Below are positions 1 through 8,858 of a stretch of DNA of 64,000 nucleotides, one piece after another. Below the pieces are notes generated by a model that saw only the letters and a list, made by a program, of their open reading frames with translations, searched no databases and was not told the DNA's origin. A program made the position numbers and the translations under genes. The stretch is from an uncultured Siphonobacter sp. (GTDB lineage Bacteria; Bacteroidota; Bacteroidia; Cytophagales; Spirosomataceae): assembly GCA_913774715.1 (NCBI GenBank), contig CAJYHS010000099.1, positions 48,892 to 112,891 of the forward strand. The letters are read 5' to 3'. The number at the start of each line of letters is the position of its first letter. Positions within the stretch are counted from its first letter, which is position 1.

Positions 1-1
1 G

Positions 2-172
2 ATTGAAGATAATGTTTGGATTGGGACAAATGTAACAATTTTAAAAGGCGTGACAATAGGGGAAGGAGCAGTGATAGCAGCAGGCTCATTAGTAAACAAA
101 TCTGTACCTGCTAGAAGTTTAGTTGGAGGTGTACCAGCAAGAGTTATTAAAGAAAATGTAAGTTGGGAGTAA
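2..172 (+). CDS. Hexapeptide-repeat acyltransferase, 3' end only
   Basis: The window opens inside this gene; only the last 56 codons are present. The visible part has left-handed beta-helix hexapeptide repeats ([26 protein letters not shown]) and ends with the VPARVI-type tail typical of maltose/galactoside O-acetyltransferase-like enzymes in polysaccharide clusters. By family it would acetylate a sugar or sugar nucleotide in the cytoplasm. It lies 15 bp upstream of the flippase gene on the same strand and shares its AT-rich composition, so it is probably part of the same polysaccharide operon. The acceptor cannot be inferred. Confidence 0.8.
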   Translation: MEDNVWIGTNVTILKGVTIGEGAVIAAGSLVNKSVPARSLVGGVPARVIKENVSWE

Positions 173-187
173 AAAAAGTAAAAATTA

Positions 188-1648
188 ATGGCATCTTATA
201 AAGAAGTGTTAAAATCTAGTGGAATTGTTGCATCTGTACAAATATTTCAACTTGGTTTCGGGCTTATAAGGAATAAATTTATAGCGTATTTATTAGGTAG
301 TACTGGCTTTGGAATATGGGGGTTATATCAAACTTATGTTGAATTAGCCTCAAATTTTTCTACTCTAGGAGTGGATCAAAGTGGTGTAAGAGAAATTGCA
401 AATCCTGATGTAGTACGAAAGGATAAATTTATAAGTTCTTTTAATAAAATTATATTACTAATTTCTTTATTGTTTTTCACAATTACAGCATATTTCTCAG
501 ATTATATAAGTTATTCAATGTTTAAAACATCAGATAGAAGTTTAGAAATAAAAATAGTATCTATTGCAGTAATATTAAACTCTATTTCTAGAGGTCAAAA
601 ATCTATTTTAAATGGATTAAGAAATATTAAATATTTAGCTATTAGTCAAATATACGCAGCAATTACTGGTACAATTTTAACTATTATAAGTGTATGGATC
701 TTTGGATTAAATGCTTTAGTATGGGGAATATTTTCTATTTCATTAACAGCTTTATTGTTTTCTTGGATATATGTAAATAAGGGTAATATTAAATCATCAA
801 CCTCAACCTTAAGTGAGGATTTTATATTATTTAAAAAATTATTATATGTAGGCCTAGGATTTAGTGTTAGCGGCCTAATATCGTCTTTAGCTACTTATTT
901 TTCAAGAATATATTTAAGTTCTGAATTTAGTTTAAGTGCAGTAGGCATATATCAAGCAAGTTGGACGATTTCAAATTTATATATAGGTATAATTCTAGCA
1001 GCAATGGGCGTAGATTTTATGCCAAGATTGATGAAAGTAAAGAATGATAATGTTGCAATGACAAAAATAGTGAACGAACAAATGGAATTCGGTGCACTAG
1101 TTTCTAGTATAGGAGTAGTAGGAATAATTTATTTTTCTCCTTTAGTATTAGAATTGTTATATGCAAAAGAGTTCATCATAGGACAAAATATAATACATTG
1201 GCAAGTATTAGGCGTATCTTTAAGGATATTGGGATTTCCGTTTAGCTATTCAATAATGGCGAAAAACAAACCAGTTTTATATATAATTGTTCAGGCAGTA
1301 TTCTGGTTAACTGATTATGGATTATTAATATTTTTTTCAAAATGGATGGGATTTGATGGATTAGGCATTAACTATTTTTTTTCTTATTTAATTTATTTAG
1401 TGCTAACATGGACCATAGCAGTAAAGATTTTTGAATTCAAAAGTTCAGCTTTATTAAGGAAAATAACTTTTATCTCATATTTATTTATCGGCATTTCGTG
1501 GATATTAGCTATTACTCTTGATGGAATAAGCCACCAAATTTGTGGAGTGATCACAATATTAATAATGTTATATTGGATAAACATATATTTAAGTAAATAT
1601 ATGGGTATTACAATATCAAAATTTTTAATCTCAAAGTTTAAAAAATAA
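188..1648 (+). CDS. Wzx-type polysaccharide flippase (MOP/PST family)
   Basis: The 486-residue protein has about 12-14 hydrophobic segments spread over its whole length. Its N-terminus (MASYKEVLKSSGIVASVQ, then LIRNKFIAYLLGSTGFGIWG) is typical of the polysaccharide transporter branch of the MOP superfamily. By family it flips undecaprenyl-linked repeat units across the inner membrane. The stop overlaps the next start by one base (TAATG), which suggests translational coupling. Strong AT bias like its neighbours. The symbol wzx is functional shorthand and substrate specificity is unknown. Confidence 0.88.
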   Translation: MASYKEVLKSSGIVASVQIFQLGFGLIRNKFIAYLLGSTGFGIWGLYQTYVELASNFSTLGVDQSGVREIANPDVVRKDKFISSFNKIILLISLLFFTITAYFSDYISYSMFKTSDRSLEIKIVSIAVILNSISRGQKSILNGLRNIKYLAISQIYAAITGTILTIISVWIFGLNALVWGIFSISLTALLFSWIYVNKGNIKSSTSTLSEDFILFKKLLYVGLGFSVSGLISSLATYFSRIYLSSEFSLSAVGIYQASWTISNLYIGIILAAMGVDFMPRLMKVKNDNVAMTKIVNEQMEFGALVSSIGVVGIIYFSPLVLELLYAKEFIIGQNIIHWQVLGVSLRILGFPFSYSIMAKNKPVLYIIVQAVFWLTDYGLLIFFSKWMGFDGLGINYFFSYLIYLVLTWTIAVKIFEFKSSALLRKITFISYLFIGISWILAITLDGISHQICGVITILIMLYWINIYLSKYMGITISKFLISKFKK

Positions 1649-2652
1649 TGGTTAAGAAAGTTAAGAAATACGTACCTAGATTTGTCTTGATTTGGATTAG
1701 AACCCAAATTGAAAGATATAAGTTTGCAAAAGCTTACTTATATGACTTTAGAAAAAACATTAAATTCTCTTCAGCAATACGATATGATGATACACAATTA
1801 AAACTTGTATCTACAATTATAAGAAATTATCATGTAGTAGAAAAAGGTCTGACTATGCCTGAAACTAGATTAGGTTTTGGAAAAGACAGAATTAATATAC
1901 TATGTGATGACATAATCTTATACATTAAAAAATACGGTTTAGATAATGATCAAATACATCATGCAATAGGAGTTCTATTAGAATATGATCATTTGCACAG
2001 ACAAAATAATTTTATTCTCAGTGATAATATTCAATCTAAAATTAATAAACTGAAACAACAAATCCCTGTAGTTGAACCAACGCCGCAATTGATTAAAACA
2101 AGGAACGAATATTTTAAATCTGTTAAAAGTGATTTTAAAGAATTTTCTAACTCTAGAGCAAGTATAAGAAACTTTTCAACAGAAGAAATCTCAGTAGACA
2201 AAATATTAAATGCTTTAGAATTAGCAAGAAATACTCCATCTGCTTGTAATAGACAAACTTCAAGACCTTATGTATATAATAATAAAGAGGAAATAAAGGA
2301 AATTTTGCAAGTTCAAGGTGGAAATAGAGGATTTGGACACCTGGCAAATAAGTTATTAATTGTTACGGCAGATTTATCAGTGTATAATAGTGTAGCAGAA
2401 AGAAATCAGGCATTTATAGATGGTGGAATGTATGCAATGAATGTATTATATAGCCTGCATCATAATGAAATAGCTGCATGTATATTAAACTGTAGTCATA
2501 CACCAGAAAAAGATAAGAAATTAAGGAAGTTGTGTAACATAAAAGAATCAGAAGTATTTATAGCTATGATTGCTTGTGGAATACCACCTGAAAAGTTCAA
2601 TGTAGCTATTTCAAAAAGACATAGCCTTTCGGCCATAGTTACTGTTAATTAA
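1648..2652 (+). CDS. Nitroreductase-like protein of a polysaccharide cluster
   Basis: The protein has 334 residues. The C-terminal half (about 165-334) resembles the FMN-dependent nitroreductase fold: an N-terminal SRASIRNF motif, then LELARNTPSACNRQ, and a late IAMIACGIPPE segment. The first 150 residues are a charged, mostly helical extension with no family I can name. Similar proteins occur beside pyruvyltransferase-like genes in surface polysaccharide loci, and one follows here two genes later. The natural substrate is unknown; a redox step on a sugar or a pyruvyl donor is speculation. The start overlaps the flippase stop by one base. Confidence 0.72.
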   Translation: MVKKVKKYVPRFVLIWIRTQIERYKFAKAYLYDFRKNIKFSSAIRYDDTQLKLVSTIIRNYHVVEKGLTMPETRLGFGKDRINILCDDIILYIKKYGLDNDQIHHAIGVLLEYDHLHRQNNFILSDNIQSKINKLKQQIPVVEPTPQLIKTRNEYFKSVKSDFKEFSNSRASIRNFSTEEISVDKILNALELARNTPSACNRQTSRPYVYNNKEEIKEILQVQGGNRGFGHLANKLLIVTADLSVYNSVAERNQAFIDGGMYAMNVLYSLHHNEIAACILNCSHTPEKDKKLRKLCNIKESEVFIAMIACGIPPEKFNVAISKRHSLSAIVTVN

Positions 2653-2663
2653 CTAAACACTAT

Positions 2664-3887
2664 ATGGGCTCTAGAAAAAATCAAGTATTAATATCTATTT
2701 TATGTTCAGTTCATATTTTTGGTCTTTATTATAGTATAGGTGATTTTGTATATTTCATTTTAGATGGAATAGGGTTATTAATAATTTTTAAAAATTATTT
2801 GGAATTTACATATTCAAAAAACCAGAATGATTCATTTAAAGGTCCAATTTATTTGCTATTTATTTGTTTAATAGTGAATTCTATCTCATGTTTAATATAT
2901 CATGATCAAGATATTGTAGCTACCTTAGTAGCAATGAGATATTTCTTATACTTAGGGATATATTTCGTATTAAGCAATGCTAAACTGTCTAAGTTTTATT
3001 TAGAAAAAATTATTGTATATGGAGCTACTATATATCTAATTGTGTTTCTAATACAAGTCGTGATATTTCCTTTAAAAATTGTGCCTACTGGACGTATTGA
3101 TGGGTTAGATAGAGGTTTGCTAAGATTCAGAATTGAAGGAGCTGGATTCCTAATGCTTGCAGGCTTCTTGTTTTTAAATAGGTTTATTTTATATAAACAT
3201 AAATTGCAACTAATTAAATATTTTATTTGCTTAGCTGGACTATTTATGTTGGGATTTAGAACCTTATTAATAGTAGCAATACTTTGTTCTGTGGTTTTGA
3301 TTTTCAGAACATTAAATAAACCCCTTAAAATAGTGCCGTATTTGATCTTTATATCTGTTGCTCTATATTTCATATATAATGTACCATTCGTTAACGACTT
3401 TATAAATAATAGTTCAGAAGAAACCTCAAATCAATTAGAGGCAGGAAATGATTACATTAGATTTCAAACGTTTGATTTCTATTTTAATAAAGTGAATGTA
3501 GACGAATTGTCATTAATTTTTGGTAACGGATTCCCTCAGGAAGATAGTGGTTATGGTAAAATGGTTACTTCTCAAGGAGTTGAAAGTAATGGGTATATAT
3601 TTGCTGATATTGGGTTGATCGGTTTTGCAATAATATATGGAATTCTATCATTAGTTGCCCTATTATGGATTTCTTTTAAAGCCATTTTTTATAAGCTACC
3701 TAAGGATTCAATCTACTTGAGTATTTATTTTTTATATCTATTGTTATCTTCAATTACCACAGTTGAAATTTACAGAATAGGTATTTTTGGAATAGAAGCC
3801 TTAGCCTTATACCTTATAAATGTTTCAAAATATTCAAACTTATTCATTCATGAAAGTAAATATTTTAACGTTCCATTACGCCAATAA
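2664..3887 (+). CDS. Wzy-like O-antigen/polysaccharide polymerase
   Basis: This 407-residue protein is strongly hydrophobic, with roughly 10-12 transmembrane segments. A large polar loop around residues 240-310 includes NGFPQEDSGYG and SQGVESNGYIF, the usual position of the periplasmic catalytic loop in Wzy proteins. A central FRIEGAGF segment is also typical of O-antigen ligase/polymerase-like proteins. It would join repeat units at the periplasmic face. Identification rests on topology and on a position between flippase and glycosyltransferase genes, because Wzy sequences are poorly conserved. It overlaps the next gene by 38 bp. Confidence 0.72.
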   Translation: MGSRKNQVLISILCSVHIFGLYYSIGDFVYFILDGIGLLIIFKNYLEFTYSKNQNDSFKGPIYLLFICLIVNSISCLIYHDQDIVATLVAMRYFLYLGIYFVLSNAKLSKFYLEKIIVYGATIYLIVFLIQVVIFPLKIVPTGRIDGLDRGLLRFRIEGAGFLMLAGFLFLNRFILYKHKLQLIKYFICLAGLFMLGFRTLLIVAILCSVVLIFRTLNKPLKIVPYLIFISVALYFIYNVPFVNDFINNSSEETSNQLEAGNDYIRFQTFDFYFNKVNVDELSLIFGNGFPQEDSGYGKMVTSQGVESNGYIFADIGLIGFAIIYGILSLVALLWISFKAIFYKLPKDSIYLSIYFLYLLLSSITTVEIYRIGIFGIEALALYLINVSKYSNLFIHESKYFNVPLRQ

Positions 3888-4902
3888 TTATGGAGCGGTG
3901 CTTCAATGTTATGGTCTTTCTTCTACGTTGATAAATTTGGGTTATGAAGTAGAGATTATAAACTTAAGACCTAAGACTGATGATCAATCTTTTAAGCAAA
4001 AAATTAGTAATTATATACTTTCTAGGCAATTTGTTATTTTCAATTCGAAATATCTTCCTTCTTTTACCAAAGAATTTAATTCATTTGAAGATTTAAGTTC
4101 ATATAATTTCGAAGCAGATATTTATATAGTTGGAAGTGATCAAGTATGGAATTTAGATATTACGAAAGAAAAGTTCTTAGCATATTTTTTTGAATTTTTA
4201 AAAGAAGACCAGTTTAGAATTTCTTATGCTGCCAGTTTTGGTAATTCGAATTGGGATTGGTCCAGCGAAACAAACCGAGTTAAAAATAGTCTTTTAAAGT
4301 TTAATGCTGTTGGTATAAGGGAAGAGCAGGGAGTTAAGATTGCACGAGATACGTTTGAAATTCAAGCTACTCAAGTACTTGATCCTACACTTCTTTTAAA
4401 TTCATCAGATTACAATAAGCTAGTCTCGTCTAGTAAAATTGGTATTGATAGAATAGTTACTTATAAATTTAATAAACCTAAAGAGTGGTATTCAACTCTT
4501 TTTAAATTACAAGATTTAACTAATTATAGAGTTATATGTTTGAATGATAATAAGTTAATCAGAGGTTTAAAGTTTTCTTATTTTACTAGTGTAAATAATT
4601 GGTTAGCTGCAATAAAAAATTCTTCTTTAGTTATAACTGATTCTTTTCATTGTATGGTTTTTGCGATAATTTTCAAAAAGCAATTTATCGCTATGCCAGC
4701 CAATGCTAAAAGAACTAGTAGAATGTTATCTTTATTAAAACAGTTAGGTTTAGAATCTAGGTATTTGACAGATTTTAGTGAATTACTAGAATTAGATATA
4801 TTATTTAATAAAATTGATTATGATCAAGTTCATTTAAAAATAAATGATCTAAGAATTATATCTAAGGATTTTCTTAAAAATGCTATAAGTAGTAAGAATT
4901 AA
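3850..4902 (+). CDS. Polysaccharide pyruvyltransferase family protein
   Basis: The protein starts MKVNILTFHYANNYGAVLQCYGL, the classic N-terminus of the pyruvyltransferase family (CsaB/WcaK type). It also has SDQVWNLDI and, near the C-terminus, VITDSFHCMVFAIIF, which matches the conserved SxFH element. I start it at the ATG at 3850 (350 residues) because the family motif begins there; an upstream in-frame ATG at 3820 adds ten residues without similarity. By family it adds a pyruvate ketal to a sugar. The reading frame begins inside the polymerase gene, again suggesting coupling. Confidence 0.82.
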   Translation: MKVNILTFHYANNYGAVLQCYGLSSTLINLGYEVEIINLRPKTDDQSFKQKISNYILSRQFVIFNSKYLPSFTKEFNSFEDLSSYNFEADIYIVGSDQVWNLDITKEKFLAYFFEFLKEDQFRISYAASFGNSNWDWSSETNRVKNSLLKFNAVGIREEQGVKIARDTFEIQATQVLDPTLLLNSSDYNKLVSSSKIGIDRIVTYKFNKPKEWYSTLFKLQDLTNYRVICLNDNKLIRGLKFSYFTSVNNWLAAIKNSSLVITDSFHCMVFAIIFKKQFIAMPANAKRTSRMLSLLKQLGLESRYLTDFSELLELDILFNKIDYDQVHLKINDLRIISKDFLKNAISSKN

Positions 4903-4921
4903 TTTCACTACTTAATCAGTC

Positions 4922-4964
4922 TCTTATATAAGAATTGATTTTAACATTAGATTGATTCTTATAT
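4922..4964. other. AT-rich inverted repeat between polysaccharide genes
   Basis: The 158-bp gap between the pyruvyltransferase-like gene and the next glycosyltransferase gene contains a 12-bp perfect palindrome TCTTATATAAGA (4922-4933). It also has a 10-bp inverted repeat ATATAAGAAT / ATTCTTATAT (4926-4935 and 4955-4964). There is no T-tract after it, so this is at best a weak terminator or pause; it may mark a break between two transcription units. No small gene is seen in the gap. Confidence 0.35.
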
Positions 4965-5069
4965 GACATTTGTCAATTCAAGTATACCGTACTTTATTAT
5001 AAATATTAGTCATAACTAGTGACATAATTTATATTTTTTGAATTTGATTGATTTAATTTTTTGAAAGTT

Positions 5070-6245
5070 ATGAATCCAAAAGTTTTAGTTCTTCCATCTT
5101 TTTATCCAATTGAGATGGATTTTCCTAGAGGTGTTTTTTTTAAGGAACAAACTGAACTAATTAATAAGTATGGTGGAGACGCTACTATATTGTATAATGA
5201 AGCAAGATCAATTACATCTTTAAGTTTTAAAAAATTAATTAAATTCCATTTTCAAAAAAGTTCTAAATATGAAAATAATATTTTTGTTTTAAGAAGACAT
5301 AGTTGGAATGTAGTACCAACCAGATTTCAGTTAGGTAAGAATATCTGGATAAAACAATCATTAGATTTGTTTGATAGATATGTTAGTAATTTTGGAAGAC
5401 CAGACTTATTGCATGTACATTGTGCATTACATGCGGGTAGCGTAGCTAAAATTATTAAAGAAAAATACAATATACCATATCTGGTAACTGAGCATTCTAC
5501 TTTTTTCGCTACTAGAGAAATTGATCCAATAGTTGAAAAAGAAATATCAGATATCTACAACAATGCTAATAAATTAATAACTGTAAGTAATCCTTTTAAA
5601 GAATTAATATTAAAAAAAATTAGAGGCATTAATACTGATGTTTCAGTGATTCCAAATTTTATAGATACTGATTTTTTTGATCCATATAGTGATTCTATTA
5701 TTTATGATAAACAAGAAATTGTTTTATTTTGTACCTGCTATCATGAGCCTAAAAAGAATTTGTATAGGTTAATTGATGCATTTAAAGAAGCTTTTAGAGT
5801 CCATAACAATTTGCGTTTAATACTAGGGGGAGAAGGATCAGAAACAATAAATTTAAAAAAATATGTAAAGGACAAAGGATTAGATTCAGTAATAGAGTTC
5901 CCTGGGTTCTTAGATAGAGTGCAAATAAGAGATTATTTAAATAATAGCGATCTATTTGTTCTATCTAGTGATTATGAAACGTTTGGAGTAGTTCTAATAG
6001 AGGCTATGTCTATGGGCGTTCCTGTTTTAAGTACAGACAGTGGAGGACCTGAAGATTTTATAAATGCCGAAGTTGGATATGTATCTAGTAAAGACACAAA
6101 TAAATTTGCAGATTGTATTTTAGATTTTATAATACGTAGGAATACTTTTAATAAAAAAAATATTAGAAATTATGCTATAAGTAATTTTAGTGGTAAAGCA
6201 GTAGCTAAAAAGTATGTTGAGCTGTATAAAGATTTACTTTATTAG
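5070..6245 (+). CDS. Glycosyltransferase family 4
   Basis: This is a GT-B glycosyltransferase of about 391 residues. It has an N-terminal LVLPSFYPIEMDFPRGVFF segment, a donor-domain IPNFIDTDFF element, and the GT4 E-x7-E motif in DYETFGVVLIEAMSMGVPV. By family it transfers a sugar from a nucleotide donor to the growing lipid-linked repeat unit in the cytoplasm. I prefer the ATG at 5070; a TTG nine bases upstream (5061) is in frame and possible. It follows a 158-bp gap, so it may have its own promoter. Confidence 0.87.
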   Translation: MNPKVLVLPSFYPIEMDFPRGVFFKEQTELINKYGGDATILYNEARSITSLSFKKLIKFHFQKSSKYENNIFVLRRHSWNVVPTRFQLGKNIWIKQSLDLFDRYVSNFGRPDLLHVHCALHAGSVAKIIKEKYNIPYLVTEHSTFFATREIDPIVEKEISDIYNNANKLITVSNPFKELILKKIRGINTDVSVIPNFIDTDFFDPYSDSIIYDKQEIVLFCTCYHEPKKNLYRLIDAFKEAFRVHNNLRLILGGEGSETINLKKYVKDKGLDSVIEFPGFLDRVQIRDYLNNSDLFVLSSDYETFGVVLIEAMSMGVPVLSTDSGGPEDFINAEVGYVSSKDTNKFADCILDFIIRRNTFNKKNIRNYAISNFSGKAVAKKYVELYKDLLY

Positions 6246-6284
6246 AGGAATCTACTTTTCACGGTCAATTTTAAATTTTAATCA

Positions 6285-7187
6285 ATGAATAATTTAGCAC
6301 CAATAGTTTACTTTACATATAATCGTCTTGATACTTTACAACGATCTGTAAAGTCATTACAGGCTAATGATTTATCTAAGGATAGTGTATTATATATATA
6401 TTCAGATGCTCCTAAAAGTGAAAGGGACTTTGATGCTGTGCAGAGAGTAAGAACTTTTTTAAAAGATATATCTGGATTTAAAGATATCATAATATTTGAA
6501 GCTTCGACTAATAAAGGCTTAGCTAAATCTATCATTGAAGGTGTAACACATGTTATTAATAAACATGGAAAGATAATTGTATTAGAGGACGATTTATTAT
6601 TAGCACCTAATTTTTTATCTTTTATGAACAAGTCTTTAATTAAGTATATTGATAACCCTAAAGTTTTTTCAATATCAGGATTTATGTTTGATATTAAGCA
6701 TAAAAAAGATTATCCTTATGATGTATTTTTCACTAAAAGACATTGTTCATGGGGTTGGGCGATGTGGAAAGATAGATGGAATGAAATAGATTGGGAAGTC
6801 AAAGATTTTGCTGAGTTTATTAAGGATACTTCTAAGCGAAAAGCTTTTAATGATATCGGTGCAGATTTGACTTATTCTTTGATTAAACAGCAAAAAGGTA
6901 AAATTAATTCTTGGGCTATTCGCTGCAATTATCATCAATTTAAAAAACAAACATTTACTGTTTACCCTTTAATAAGTAAAATTGATAATTTAGGTTTTGG
7001 TAATGATGCGACTCATACGAAACAAAGATTTAATAAGTATAAAACAACAATTGATACTAAAAAAACAGAAGATTTTATATTTCCTAATGAAGTTGTTATT
7101 GATAATACATTAATTAATAGATTTAAAATGAAATATTCAAATCTTAATCGACTATATTATATCATTCTAAATACTATATTTAAATAA
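6285..7187 (+). CDS. Glycosyltransferase family 2-like, GT-A fold
   Basis: The 300-residue protein begins APIVYFTYNRLDTLQRSVKSL, typical of GT-A transferases. It has an acidic EDD triad at IIVLEDDLLLAPNF that would bind the divalent metal and the nucleotide sugar. The KRHCSWGWAMWKDRW stretch matches a subgroup of hypothetical sugar transferases found in surface polysaccharide clusters. It is cytosolic, with no membrane segment seen. It lies 39 bp after the previous transferase and 3 bp before the next gene. Linkage and sugar are unknown. Confidence 0.8.
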   Translation: MNNLAPIVYFTYNRLDTLQRSVKSLQANDLSKDSVLYIYSDAPKSERDFDAVQRVRTFLKDISGFKDIIIFEASTNKGLAKSIIEGVTHVINKHGKIIVLEDDLLLAPNFLSFMNKSLIKYIDNPKVFSISGFMFDIKHKKDYPYDVFFTKRHCSWGWAMWKDRWNEIDWEVKDFAEFIKDTSKRKAFNDIGADLTYSLIKQQKGKINSWAIRCNYHQFKKQTFTVYPLISKIDNLGFGNDATHTKQRFNKYKTTIDTKKTEDFIFPNEVVIDNTLINRFKMKYSNLNRLYYIILNTIFK

Positions 7188-7190
7188 CTC

Positions 7191-7676
7191 ATGAATTCAA
7201 TTTTTTGTGATTGGGAAAGAAACTCTAAGAATCTAAAAGGTAGAGTGATTTTATTTAGTTTTCGTTTAGCTCATTTAGCTACAAGAAATAGAATTCTTTT
7301 CCTTATTCTTTTGCCACATTTAGTTACACATAGAATATTTATTGAGTGGCTTCTTGGTGTAGAAATTCCTTGGAAAACTTCCATTGGTGAGGGACTAATT
7401 ATATACCATGGGCATGCTTTAGTGATAAATGATGCATCGAAAATAGGTAAAAATTGTACTTTAAGACATTGTACTACTATTGGAAATAAACAACTATCTG
7501 ATTTATCATTCTCAGATTGTCCTATTATAGGCGACAATGTTGATATTGGATCTAATGTTTGTATTATTGGGCCTATCACCATAGGTGATAATGTTAAAAT
7601 TGGTGCTGGATCAGTAGTGGTTAAAAGTATTCCTTCAAATAGTATTGCTGTTGGTAATCCTGCCAGAATAATCTAA
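7191..7676 (+). CDS. Serine acetyltransferase-like (WcaB/CysE-type) sugar acyltransferase
   Basis: This is a 161-residue left-handed beta-helix acyltransferase. It has hexapeptide repeats (IGDNVDIGSNVCIIGPITIGDN), the catalytic-region pattern EGLIIYHGHALVIND, and a C-terminal SIAVGNPARII. The short hydrophobic N-terminus before the helix matches the CysE/colanic-acid WcaB group. The context, inside a polysaccharide operon 3 bp after a glycosyltransferase, favours O-acetylation of a sugar rather than cysteine synthesis. Confidence 0.82.
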   Translation: MNSIFCDWERNSKNLKGRVILFSFRLAHLATRNRILFLILLPHLVTHRIFIEWLLGVEIPWKTSIGEGLIIYHGHALVINDASKIGKNCTLRHCTTIGNKQLSDLSFSDCPIIGDNVDIGSNVCIIGPITIGDNVKIGAGSVVVKSIPSNSIAVGNPARII

Positions 7677-7694
7677 TTAAATAACATCATTATT

Positions 7695-8840
7695 TTGAAA
7701 GTCTTATATATTCATAGTTTTTATCAGCACAAAGGTGGCGAGGAATCTGTTTTAGAGCAAGAGATTGAATTATTGAAGAGCGATTTAGATATTCGCTTAT
7801 TTTCTTTGAGTAACAAACAGGGTATATATGGGGCAATCCAATTTTTGCTTTCTATTTGGAATTTTAAAGTTTCAAAAAAATTAAAAAAAGAAATCCACGA
7901 TTTTTCTCCAGACGTAGTTCATATACATAACTGGCATTTTTCTGTAGGTCCTATCGTAGTAAGAACTGCTAAAAAATTTAATATCCCAGTTATTATAACT
8001 CTACATAACTATAGATTAATTTGCCCTAGTGCTACATTCTTAATTGATAACAAGATTAATATAAATAGTATTTATCAATATTTTCCTTGGAATGCAGTTC
8101 TAAAAAAAGCTTACAGAAACTCTTTTTTCCAAACCTTTTGGCTTTCTTTTATAATTTGGTTTCATAAGCTTATAGGAACGTGGAAGCTCGTCGATAAATA
8201 TATTGCATTAACTACTTTTTCTAAAGATCTTTTTTTAAAATCATCCTTAGGTCTCACAGATAATCAAATTTTAGTTAAACCAAATTTTGTTAAAGATAAA
8301 GGCTTCGTCTGTAATCAAAGGAGTAGCCATTTTTTATTTGTAGGCCGATTAAGTCCTGAGAAGGGCATCAATATACTGGTTGAAGCATTTATTCGTAGTG
8401 GTTTACCTATTAAAATCGTTGGAGATGGACCATTGAAAAACTTCGTTAATAATATTTCTAATCAGTACGAGAATATTCAGTATCTTGGTTCTATGACTAA
8501 TGATAAGATACTTGAACAGATGTCTTTAGCTTCTGCTCTAGTGTTCCCTTCTATTTGGTTTGAAGGGATGCCGATGACTCTAGTTGAAGCCTTCTCAACT
8601 GGTACACCTGTAATAGCTTCAGATATAGGTGCTATGAAATCTATGGTAATCGATCATTTTAATGGCATGCTTTTTGAAGCATCATGTACTGATGACTTGG
8701 TAAAGCATCTGCAGGAGTGGAACTGTATTTCTACAGAATCTAAAAATGATTATAGCTATAATTGTCGTAGAGTTTATGAACAACAGTATACCCCCGAGAT
8801 TAATAGGGATGTATTGTTAAAGCTTTACGAGAAAATTTAG
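7695..8840 (+). CDS. Glycosyltransferase family 4
   Basis: This is a GT-B transferase of 381 residues with a TTG start at 7695; translation from it gives MKVLYIHSFYQHKGGEESV. HNWHFSVGPIVV and TLHNYRLICPSATF are typical acceptor-domain motifs. The donor domain has FVGRLSPEKGI and an E-x7-E motif in FEGMPMTLVEAFSTGTPVI. By family it adds a sugar during repeat-unit assembly. The 18-bp gap to the previous gene suggests the same transcript. No ATG lies nearby that would keep the first beta strand. Confidence 0.87.
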   Translation: MKVLYIHSFYQHKGGEESVLEQEIELLKSDLDIRLFSLSNKQGIYGAIQFLLSIWNFKVSKKLKKEIHDFSPDVVHIHNWHFSVGPIVVRTAKKFNIPVIITLHNYRLICPSATFLIDNKININSIYQYFPWNAVLKKAYRNSFFQTFWLSFIIWFHKLIGTWKLVDKYIALTTFSKDLFLKSSLGLTDNQILVKPNFVKDKGFVCNQRSSHFLFVGRLSPEKGINILVEAFIRSGLPIKIVGDGPLKNFVNNISNQYENIQYLGSMTNDKILEQMSLASALVFPSIWFEGMPMTLVEAFSTGTPVIASDIGAMKSMVIDHFNGMLFEASCTDDLVKHLQEWNCISTESKNDYSYNCRRVYEQQYTPEINRDVLLKLYEKI

Positions 8841-8858
8841 ACTAATATCTTTAAATAT

